Source: an uncultured Candidatus Poseidoniales archaeon
GTDB taxonomy: Archaea; Thermoplasmatota; Poseidoniia; Poseidoniales; Thalassarchaeaceae
DNA length: 37,745 nt
Assembly: GCA_902573085.1 (NCBI GenBank)
Contig: CACGHY010000010.1
Coordinates: forward strand, 1 to 37,745
Reading direction: 5' to 3'
Part shown: positions 1 to 6,762 of the stretch, in pieces
Layout: every line of letters starts with the position of its first letter
Numbering within the stretch: the stretch's first letter is position 1
Made by a program: the position numbers and the translations under genes
The notes under the pieces: model-generated
Told to the model about the DNA's origin: nothing
The model's database searches: none
The model's input: only the letters and a program-made list of their open reading frames with translations

Positions 1-2883
1 GTTGAACTCTAACTCACCCCAGTCGCTATCGCAGCCAGCCATGTTCTGGCAGATGTCGAGGTACATCTCAACGGTGTAGTTGGTGCCGACCTCGAGCCCC
101 TCGACAGTTAGCTCCATCGTGTGGTTGCCCTCCTCTATCGCGGGGTGGATCTGGCCGATTACGCAGTACCAGAGCATGTCGTCCTCGGAGAACTCGCAGT
201 CCTCGTATGGGAAGTAGTCGTGGTAGTAATGGCCGGATCCGCCGTCACCGTCGTAGTCATTATTCACCTCGCATTCCCAATCATAACCTGTGTCGGTGCA
301 GTCGTCGTAGGCGTTGTAGCGGTTTTCCACCTCGTAGTCCATCCCGTCGTAGGTCAGGGTGAACGGGGAGGGCGGCTGCTGGCACGGCCCCCTGAAGCGG
401 AAGTTGTCGTATGCCACTTGGCTGTGGCCCCAGTCGCTCTCCTCGTGCAGGTGGACATAGATGTTGACTTCACAGGTGTAGTTGTCGGTCTCTAGGTAGA
501 AGGTCTCCGACATCTCGCTCGCGCTCGCTGTGAAATCCAAGGTCATGTAGTCGTACTCGCATCCTGCCATGTTCTCGCAGACGTTGGTGGACATTTCCAG
601 GCTGTAGTTGGTGCCGGCCACTAGGTCCTCGACTGTGATCACCATGGTGTGGTTGCCCTCCTCAATTGACGGAGGCATCGAGTCAATAACGCAGTGCCAG
701 ACCATGTCGTCCTCGGAGAACTCGCAATCCTCGTACGGGAAGAAGTCATAGTGGTAATCGTCGGCCTCGCCGTCGCCATCGTAGTCGATACCCCATTCGC
801 ACTCCCAGCCGCCGCCGACGTCAGTGCAGTCGTCATAGGTGTTGTAGCGGTACTCCAGCTCGTACTCAATCCCGTCGTAGGTAAGGTTGAACGGGGAGGG
901 AGGCTCCTCGCATGGTCCGTCAAACTTGAAGTGGTCATCGACCTGAATGTTCGCTCCATTGAGTGAAGGGAGAACCTCCACGTTACAGGTGAAGTTGTCT
1001 GTTTCCATGTTAAAGGAGAATGACATGTTCTCGGATGTTGCATCGAAAACGTGTGAGTCGAATACCACGTGGTGATCCATTCCCATCTGCGTGTACATCT
1101 CGATATCCAGTGACAGCTCATAGGTCTCATTTACTTCAAGGCCCTCTATGTGGAGCTCCATCGAGTGGTTGCCCTCGCTGATGAACGGGAAGCTTTGACC
1201 CACTATGCACCACCATTCGTCATCCGAGCTGTTGTCGTTGTCGTGATCATGGAATTCGCAATAGTCGGAGCTCACGTAGTGGTATTCGTAGTAGTCGACC
1301 TCTCCGTCACCGTCCCAGTCGATGCCTATCTCGCACTCGAAGTCTCCCTCTCCATAGTCATAGCAGTCGGAAGAGTTGAAAATCATGTACTCGAACTCCT
1401 CCTCCCACTCGATACCGTCGTATGTGAGGACGAATGGGGACTCGAACTCCTCGCAGGGCCCGCTTAACATGCTCTGAGAAGCGAAGACGAAATCTCCGGA
1501 TCCCATCGGGTCCTCGTGGACCGACATGCCCGCGATTATCTCGCAGTCGTATGGAAGGACCGCAAGCTCGCCGTACACCGTGTATGTGTCATTTGTTGAG
1601 GACGTGGAGAACTCCACGAAATCTTCCATCTGACCGAGGATGTACTCCGCTCCGTAATCCGTGCTCGAGTTCAGTCCTGTGATGTTGAATCTGACGTCGT
1701 ACACGCCAGCATCTAGTGAAAAGCCGACGAAAAGGGCTGTTTGGTTAGCGGAGAACTCGTGGTCAGGGCTCTGGCCGAAGTCATCGGTGCAAAACCACTC
1801 GTCGTTATGGTACTCGCAGTAGAACCACCAGTCGTCAATCTCGTCCAGCTCGCCATCTTCGTCGTAGTCCTCTCCACACCACCATCTTTCGTCGCTTTCC
1901 GACCAGATGCAGTCCGAGTAGGGGCCAGACGGCTCTTCATAGGTCATGTAGGGCAGGTCGAACCACTCCGAGCCCCCATCTCCATCGAAGTCGCCCCAGA
2001 TTGAGATTGTTATCGGATTCTCGCACGGGCCTTGGAAAATGGTCACGAAACTGGAGATTGGCTCCATGTCTCCAGAGGTGCTGTTCTCCTCCATGAGTAC
2101 GCCATCAACCGCCATCATGCAGGTGAAAGATAGAATTTCGATGTCGAACTCTAGCGAGTTGCCAGGGTCTACTCCGGTCCATGAGGCGTTGTTATCTTGG
2201 AATTCCATCTCAGAAGTGCCCGTGCCCTCGCTGAAAACCATCCACACCAACTCATAGTTGACTCCAGAGCTGAGATTGCTTATCTGGAATTCAGCATCGT
2301 ATTCGCCCTCATCGATCTCCGTTGGCCATGAGTTGTTGTCAGCGTTGAAACCGGGAATGGACTCCATGGTGCCATCGCCGTCTAGGTCTATGTCCAGCGT
2401 TATCTGGCCAGTGTTACCGCACGGTCCGACGAATTGCCATTCGCCTTCCCAATCGTCTCCGGATGTCTCGTTCGAGAGCATAGCCATGATCATTACATCG
2501 CAGTCCATGACGTCTAGGGTTAGGTTCCATTGCTCGCTGCTGCTGTCCGAGGTGGCGTTCCATTCTCTAGACTCCTGGTGCATCTCGCAGTCTCCGTAAT
2601 ATTCGCAGACCTCCACATACCAGTCGAGGTTGTAGTCATCGCCTGTTGTCAGGTTCATCGATGTGAATCGGAATTCGTACGTCCCAGCATCCATGAAACC
2701 ATCAACGATCGGGTCGACGAAATCAGGAACCACTTCCCAGTTTCCATCCATCTCCCACTCGAGGATTAATGGCTCTTCCGCAGAATCGTGTTCCGCTGAT
2801 ACCAGGGACGCCATCGGCCCCAGGGCGGAGATCAGCATCAAAATGCAGATGCTTAGGCTTCTTGTCTTACTTACGTTATACAT
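1..2883 (-). CDS. Large secreted tandem-repeat protein with DxDGDG loops (partial, C-terminus outside the window)
   Basis: The frame is open for 961 codons from the ATG at 2883 to the window edge, with no stop. It begins with a signal peptide (basic start, hydrophobic run, Ala-Glu cleavage region at about residues 1-30). The rest is acidic, rich in Asp, Glu, Trp, Tyr and Cys, with many N-glycosylation-type Asn-x-Ser/Thr sites. A GPC tripeptide recurs at 2419-2427, 2023-2031, 1453-1461, 910-918 and 382-390, marking at least five units of about 132-190 residues. Most units carry a calcium-loop-like stretch such as DWDGDGEVD or DYDGDGEAD, followed by paired cysteines and a short segment containing EGNHTMEL. 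The last two units are alike even at the DNA level, which suggests recent duplication. In-frame ATGs also lie at 2898 and 2907, but 2883 sits about 26 bases from a TATA box. It is probably a cell-surface or exported adhesin-like protein. I cannot assign a family or function. Confidence 0.82.
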   Translation of the reverse strand, partial: MYNVSKTRSLSICILMLISALGPMASLVSAEHDSAEEPLILEWEMDGNWEVVPDFVDPIVDGFMDAGTYEFRFTSMNLTTGDDYNLDWYVEVCEYYGDCEMHQESREWNATSDSSSEQWNLTLDVMDCDVMIMAMLSNETSGDDWEGEWQFVGPCGNTGQITLDIDLDGDGTMESIPGFNADNNSWPTEIDEGEYDAEFQISNLSSGVNYELVWMVFSEGTGTSEMEFQDNNASWTGVDPGNSLEFDIEILSFTCMMAVDGVLMEENSTSGDMEPISSFVTIFQGPCENPITISIWGDFDGDGGSEWFDLPYMTYEEPSGPYSDCIWSESDERWWCGEDYDEDGELDEIDDWWFYCEYHNDEWFCTDDFGQSPDHEFSANQTALFVGFSLDAGVYDVRFNITGLNSSTDYGAEYILGQMEDFVEFSTSSTNDTYTVYGELAVLPYDCEIIAGMSVHEDPMGSGDFVFASQSMLSGPCEEFESPFVLTYDGIEWEEEFEYMIFNSSDCYDYGEGDFECEIGIDWDGDGEVDYYEYHYVSSDYCEFHDHDNDNSSDDEWWCIVGQSFPFISEGNHSMELHIEGLEVNETYELSLDIEMYTQMGMDHHVVFDSHVFDATSENMSFSFNMETDNFTCNVEVLPSLNGANIQVDDHFKFDGPCEEPPSPFNLTYDGIEYELEYRYNTYDDCTDVGGGWECEWGIDYDGDGEADDYHYDFFPYEDCEFSEDDMVWHCVIDSMPPSIEEGNHTMVITVEDLVAGTNYSLEMSTNVCENMAGCEYDYMTLDFTASASEMSETFYLETDNYTCEVNIYVHLHEESDWGHSQVAYDNFRFRGPCQQPPSPFTLTYDGMDYEVENRYNAYDDCTDTGYDWECEVNNDYDGDGGSGHYYHDYFPYEDCEFSEDDMLWYCVIGQIHPAIEEGNHTMELTVEGLEVGTNYTVEMYLDICQNMAGCDSDWGELEFN

Positions 2884-2905
2884 TATTTCGCCCGCCATAC
2901 CGTTC

Positions 2906-2913
2906 ATATATAA
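2906..2913 (-). promoter_or_regulatory. TATA box of the secreted repeat protein
   Basis: On the minus strand this reads TTATATAT and is centred about 26 bases before the ATG at 2883. This is the spacing expected between an archaeal TATA box and the transcription start, so the mRNA is probably leaderless. It abuts the alternative ATG at 2907, which argues against that start. Confidence 0.55.
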
Positions 2914-2947
2914 TCGTGAGCACTGCGATAATTCTCTAATTGCATGG

Positions 2948-4027
2948 TTAATTGCGCTCTCTAGCCCACCACTCTATTGTATCCCCAGAGACATTCTCTT
3001 CGGAGATTAGAGTCAGACCGGATTCACTCAGAATTTTTTTGTCGAAAATAGGCCCATCCCCTTCCAGTCCTGTATCTGAGATGCAGATCCTTGCTCTGTC
3101 TACCATTTTCTCAGAAAGGAATCTTGACCAAGTGTCCAATCCCCCCTCTACGAGCAGTGACTGCACATTGATGTCCCCTAGCATATCTAGTATCCGTGCG
3201 ACGGGTATTTCCTCCTCGGGTATAACGACCCTCTCCACATGTTGTTTGTCTCGGGAGGAGTCATGCTCAGAGGACTGGATTAGCAGCGTCGGTGCCTCTC
3301 CATCGACCATGACCTTGCAATCCTTGGGGATTCTGTCATTGGGGTCGACGACGACCCTCATTGGCTGTTTTCGAGGGGATATCTCTGGTCCCCTTACGGT
3401 GAGCGCGGGATCGTCCCTGATGACTGTGTCAACTCCAACCAGGATGGCCATGGAATCAGCCCTAATCTCGTGAGCCATTTGCAGAGATGAGTCTGAGCTG
3501 AACCTGACTGCAGGTTTGGATGAGTCCCCGTCTATCCGTCCCTTCGAATCAGTCGATGCCTTCAGTGTAACTAGGGGCCTCCTTTCCTTGCACCAATGAA
3601 TGAACTCCTTCATTTGAATCTCGCACTCATTCTCTAGCACTCCCGTAACGACTTCTAGGCCGCTTTCCTCGAGCGTTCTAGCTCCATCTCCCCTAACCGT
3701 TGGATTGGGATCCATAGCTCCTATAACGACCTTGGAGACGCCAGCCCATAGGAGGGCCTCAGTGCAAGGAGGTGTCCTGCCGAAATGATTGCAGGGCTCT
3801 AGGGTAACGTATGCGGTGGTTCTTCTGGTAGCAACACCCTTAGATTCAGCGTCTGCGATTGCCATTTGTTCTGCGTGCAAACCACCCAGGTGATCGTGCC
3901 ATCCCTCCGCTACGATCTCTCCGTCCCTGACCAGGACGCACCCCACCAGTGGGTTGGGCATGACCCTGTGACGGCCTTTCTCTGCGAGCTCGATGGCCCT
4001 TCTCATGTACTGCTCCGCCTCAGTCAT
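2948..4027 (-). CDS. ribD: Bifunctional riboflavin biosynthesis deaminase/reductase RibD
   Basis: This is a 359-residue two-domain enzyme of riboflavin synthesis. The N-terminal domain is a zinc cytidine-deaminase fold that deaminates the diaminohydroxyphosphoribosylaminopyrimidine intermediate. Its zinc ligands are visible as HAE (His51, Glu53) and PCNHFGRTPPC (Cys79, Cys88). The C-terminal half matches the NADPH-dependent reductase domain: an LKAS-type start near residue 155, then AILVGVDTVIRDDPALTVRG, then a late VEGG motif. The start at 4027 was chosen because the deaminase domain begins a few residues later; a longer frame back to 4174 would overlap the divergent neighbour. The fused enzyme is typical of bacteria. 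Archaea usually carry only a stand-alone reductase, so bacterial ancestry is inferred. It is divergent from the lipid-kinase-like gene. Confidence 0.93.
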   Translation of the reverse strand: MTEAEQYMRRAIELAEKGRHRVMPNPLVGCVLVRDGEIVAEGWHDHLGGLHAEQMAIADAESKGVATRRTTAYVTLEPCNHFGRTPPCTEALLWAGVSKVVIGAMDPNPTVRGDGARTLEESGLEVVTGVLENECEIQMKEFIHWCKERRPLVTLKASTDSKGRIDGDSSKPAVRFSSDSSLQMAHEIRADSMAILVGVDTVIRDDPALTVRGPEISPRKQPMRVVVDPNDRIPKDCKVMVDGEAPTLLIQSSEHDSSRDKQHVERVVIPEEEIPVARILDMLGDINVQSLLVEGGLDTWSRFLSEKMVDRARICISDTGLEGDGPIFDKKILSESGLTLISEENVSGDTIEWWARERN

Positions 4028-4106
4028 CTGGTCACCCCGTCCTAGCCTACACTCATGATTTCTCGCCTCGGCAGTATTGAAGTCCGATGCTGGCGCTGGG
4101 ACCATC

Positions 4107-5138
4107 GTGCCACGAGTAGCTTGCATCGCCAACCCAAACGCAAGGGACGGAAAACTCGGGAAGAACTTCGACAAAATAGAGAAGGCTCTGGAAGCCTCTG
4201 GTTTGGATTACGATGTCTTCATGACCGAAGGAACCGGACATGCCATAGAGATAGCAAGCGGCCTCAGGGAAAGCGATTACGACCTCATTGTGGCCATTGG
4301 CGGAGATGGCACTGTGCACGAGGTTGCGAATGGCATCAGAGATTCGTCGAAGAGGATGGGCATCATCCCGATGGGCAATGGCGACGACTTCGCCAGAGCG
4401 CTAGGGATCCCCCTGAAAGATCTTAATGGTGCGATAGACATTCTGAGTAATGGTTCCGATTACACAGTCGGAGGAATCAGAGTGGAGGGTCTCAAGGCCC
4501 CCGATTATCCGGGGATACCCTCTCCCGAGCACTATCCGGTGACGGGTGAACCATCGAAGGAGGGCAATCTGGTGAGGTGGGCATTCCTGGAATGCGACGG
4601 AGGCGTGACATCCTCGATTAACCGAATGAAGGACGAGGGCCACTTCTCTCGCATTAGCGGTCAGAAGAAGTACACATTCCTCGCGATCAAGGCCATTCTG
4701 TCGTGGAAGAGCCAGATGGCTTGGATCAAGGTCGACGACCAACCTGGTAGGAAGGTCGACCTCACTGGGCTTTTCGCCATGATGCAGGCTGAGACATTCG
4801 GAGGCGGTTATCGAGTCGCACCGGGTATGCAACCCTTTGGAGGCAGTGCCTCCATAGTTCTCGGCTTTGGCCTGTCCAAGCTGCAGATGCTCAGGGTCAT
4901 GGGGCCATTGGAGAAGGGGAGGCACGTCGGCAAGTGGGGCAAGATAAGCATGGAGCCCTGTAGGAGGTTCGAGATCAAGGCCCTGGACTCGGAGGGGAAC
5001 CCGACGGACGAAAAGGGACACGAACCCCCCCTATTCATCAGTCTGGATGGGGAGATATCAATGACGACTCCTGTGAGCTTCGAGTTCCACGAGGGCCAGT
5101 TGAACGTCAGGGGCAGCCGAAGCCCACCGAACGTTTAG
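4107..5138 (+). CDS. Diacylglycerol/sphingosine-kinase-like protein (DAGK catalytic domain, YegS/LCB5 type)
   Basis: The protein resembles soluble lipid kinases that phosphorylate diacylglycerol-like or sphingoid substrates. The N-terminus has the VACIANPNARDGK strand and loop. It is followed by the nucleotide-binding IVAIGGDGTVHEVANG motif at about residue 63 and PMGNGDDFARALG near residue 92, both diagnostic of the DAGK fold. The C-terminal half forms the second domain, with FGGGYRVAPGMQPFGG. Length is about 343 residues, close to the family norm. The GTG at 4107 is preferred because the family usually starts directly at the first beta strand. A TTG at 4077 would add ten residues. In archaea such an enzyme may act on archaetidyl or other isoprenoid lipids, but the substrate cannot be read from sequence. 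It is divergent from ribD, with 79 bases between the starts. Confidence 0.82.
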   Translation: MPRVACIANPNARDGKLGKNFDKIEKALEASGLDYDVFMTEGTGHAIEIASGLRESDYDLIVAIGGDGTVHEVANGIRDSSKRMGIIPMGNGDDFARALGIPLKDLNGAIDILSNGSDYTVGGIRVEGLKAPDYPGIPSPEHYPVTGEPSKEGNLVRWAFLECDGGVTSSINRMKDEGHFSRISGQKKYTFLAIKAILSWKSQMAWIKVDDQPGRKVDLTGLFAMMQAETFGGGYRVAPGMQPFGGSASIVLGFGLSKLQMLRVMGPLEKGRHVGKWGKISMEPCRRFEIKALDSEGNPTDEKGHEPPLFISLDGEISMTTPVSFEFHEGQLNVRGSRSPPNV

Positions 5139-5224
5139 TGGCGCAGACGGAGAGATTTGAACTCCCGAGTCACTAGGACACCGGATTTCAAATCCGGCGC
5201 AATACCAGGCTATGCGACGTCTGC
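5139..5224 (-). tRNA. tRNA-Ser (anticodon UGA) with encoded CCA
   Basis: The minus strand folds as a class II tRNA. The acceptor arms are GCAGACG (5218-5224) and CGTCTGC (5143-5149), followed by discriminator G and an encoded CCA (5139-5141). A short D stem GCA/TGC follows, then an anticodon stem CCGGA/TCCGG with loop TTTGAAA, giving anticodon UGA. The long variable arm has a GTC/GAC stem, and the T arm is GGGAG-TTCAAAT-CTCTC. The long variable arm and UGA anticodon fit serine (UCA codons). There is no intron. It lies 41 bases downstream of coxD on the same strand and touches the end of the lipid-kinase-like gene. I see no TATA box of its own, so it may be processed from the oxidase transcript. 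Confidence 0.93.
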
Positions 5225-5230
5225 AGCGAG

Positions 5231-5254
5231 CCTTCGTGTTGCATCACACGGAAG
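5231..5254 (-). other. Hairpin between coxD and tRNA-Ser
   Basis: On the minus strand CTTC-c-GTGT and ACAC-GAAG pair as an eight-base-pair stem with one bulged C and a six-base loop. It sits just after the coxD stop and just before tRNA-Ser. It could stabilise or end the oxidase mRNA, or be a processing site ahead of the tRNA. No U-rich tract follows, so a simple terminator is less likely. Confidence 0.35.
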
Positions 5255-5265
5255 AACCTTGAGCA

Positions 5266-5628
5266 TCACAGACCATAGGTCCCCGGCCTGCACCATGCAG
5301 GCAGGCTCGAGGCCGCATCTGGATGCGTCAAACCCACGAATAGGACCATGATGATGATGAAGAAGGCGGGGAAGAGAGCCGTCATGGTCAGTATCCCGGA
5401 GTCCTCGTCCCCGTAAAGGTGCATGAAGATCGCAGCGATCATGATGAACTTCGGGATGGCGATGATGGTGAGTATCCACAGTGTGATGACCTTCTCCTCG
5501 GTCCCCACCGACTCCGCAAACGAGTCCAGGTCGGCACCGACCGCGAGCACCTCGATGAGGGTCAGTATCATCAGTCCGTAGAAGTTCATCCAGTAGGGGT
5601 CCTGCCCCAGAATCTTGTAGTGCGCCAT
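5266..5628 (-). CDS. coxD: Cytochrome c oxidase subunit IV (prokaryotic type)
   Basis: A 120-residue membrane protein with three predicted helices at about residues 15-33, 47-71 and 81-102. The second contains the KFIMIAAIFMHL stretch seen in prokaryotic oxidase subunit IV (CoxD/COX4_pro family). Its role is to stabilise the heme-copper oxidase complex. It is the last protein gene of the coxB-coxA-coxC-coxD operon. A Shine-Dalgarno at 5636-5642 overlaps the coxC stop codon, so translation is probably coupled. The last 20 residues are unlike a usual subunit IV tail and may be poorly constrained. Assignment rests on length, helix pattern, motif and operon position. Confidence 0.87.
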   Translation of the reverse strand: MAHYKILGQDPYWMNFYGLMILTLIEVLAVGADLDSFAESVGTEEKVITLWILTIIAIPKFIMIAAIFMHLYGDEDSGILTMTALFPAFFIIIMVLFVGLTHPDAASSLPAWCRPGTYGL

Positions 5629-5635
5629 GTTTTTT

Positions 5636-5642
5636 TCACCTC
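5636..5642 (-). promoter_or_regulatory. Shine-Dalgarno of coxD overlapping the coxC stop
   Basis: The minus strand reads GAGGTGA, seven bases before the coxD ATG at 5628. Its last bases overlap the coxC TGA. This is a strong archaeal ribosome binding site inside an operon and fixes the coxD start. Confidence 0.7.
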
Positions 5643-6762
5643 AGTATAGATAGAAGAACGGGAATACGAGGACCCAGACCAGGTCCACGAAGTGCCAGTA
5701 GAGTCCGAAGTACTCTATCGAGACAGCGTTGTCAGGGGTGTAACCCCCCTTCGCTGCCTTCAGAGTCATGTATGTGAGGCCAATGATTCCACCCAGCACG
5801 TGAGCACCGTGTGTACCGGTCGTCACGTAGAACGTTGTCGCGCTCACCTGGATGTTGGCCATCATCTTGCCTCCGGGATGGGTCCCGGCCTCCATCATGG
5901 CGTAGAGGGCGCTCTCCTCAGGGATGGAGTAGTCTTCGGGGTGCTTCTCTATGTAATCGGTGTCGAAGGCCTTGTGCTCGTAGCTGTCCGCGTTGATTAG
6001 ATAGCCCTCGGCGTAGAGAGACTTGATCTCCGAATCACCGTGGTTGAACTCGTGAAGGAACTCTGGCAGTGGGAATCCGAGGAACCACTCTATCATCTTC
6101 AGAGTGAGGAAGAGTATCGCAAGGAACCACGTGGTCCCAAGGTAACGAGTCACCTTCCTCCTCCTGACGTCCTCGTCGATGTCCTTCTTCTTGGCGTAGC
6201 GGAGAGCCTGCACTATCGTGAACGAGGAGATGATGAGCGCGAACGTGTTTATCGCTCCGGGGGCGATGTGGAACCAGCTCGATGCTATCAGATGGCCTGC
6301 GGGCTCGAAGCAAGTCACGGCCGTCCCCTCGACCCACTCGCCAGAGTGGAAGACGGTCTTGCAATTCGGAATCCCGAGCCTGTACCTCATGTACGTGCTG
6401 AATAGGGAGGTGAATACCATCATCTCCGACATCAGGAACATCCACATCGCGACCTTCCTGATGTCTATGTTCTGGAACGGCGTCCCTGTTGACTTGGGCT
6501 CGAAGACCTCACCATGCATTCCAAAGCTCATGTCCTGCCTCCACCATACTAGCAGGCTGAACGAGATCACCCCCAGTCCAACGAAGATCAGTGGGAGGCT
6601 GCCCCAGCCTTGGAACTCGCCCCACTCGTATGCAGCGCCGAGAGAGAACAGGAAGATTGCCACACCCATGCTGAGTATGAATGGGGACCAAGAGTTGTGA
6701 GGTGCCCCGTGGCTCCAGTCGTGGGGGCCCCATGCGCTGGGGTGGTGTTCTCCATCGCTCAA
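5641..6762 (-). CDS. coxC: Cytochrome c oxidase subunit III
   Basis: A multi-helix subunit III of the aerobic heme-copper oxidase, about 373 residues. Visible family features are the helix containing the MWMFLMSEMMVF stretch, and the C-terminal part FYVTTGTHGAHVLGGIIGLTYM followed by SIEYFGLYWHFVDLVWVLVFPFFYLY. This His-rich end is highly characteristic. The loop between the middle helices is long and acidic (about 60 residues near 6040-5890), more than in most bacterial subunit III proteins. The start is taken as a TTG at 6762 whose last bases overlap the coxA stop. A GGGGAGG ribosome binding site lies seven bases upstream. A longer frame to 6834 would run 76 bases into coxA and lacks support. 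Subunit III stabilises subunit I and supports proton uptake. Confidence 0.93.
   Translation of the reverse strand: MSDGEHHPSAWGPHDWSHGAPHNSWSPFILSMGVAIFLFSLGAAYEWGEFQGWGSLPLIFVGLGVISFSLLVWWRQDMSFGMHGEVFEPKSTGTPFQNIDIRKVAMWMFLMSEMMVFTSLFSTYMRYRLGIPNCKTVFHSGEWVEGTAVTCFEPAGHLIASSWFHIAPGAINTFALIISSFTIVQALRYAKKKDIDEDVRRRKVTRYLGTTWFLAILFLTLKMIEWFLGFPLPEFLHEFNHGDSEIKSLYAEGYLINADSYEHKAFDTDYIEKHPEDYSIPEESALYAMMEAGTHPGGKMMANIQVSATTFYVTTGTHGAHVLGGIIGLTYMTLKAAKGGYTPDNAVSIEYFGLYWHFVDLVWVLVFPFFYLY

Noticed and set aside
121-2769. Several plus-strand open frames opposite the repeat protein
   Set aside because: They are antisense shadows of the repetitive, stop-poor minus-strand gene, which alone has a signal peptide, calcium-type loops and repeat structure.
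4055-4426. Plus-strand frame overlapping the lipid-kinase-like gene start
   Set aside because: It lies in another frame of a gene with clear GGDGT motifs and has no recognisable features.
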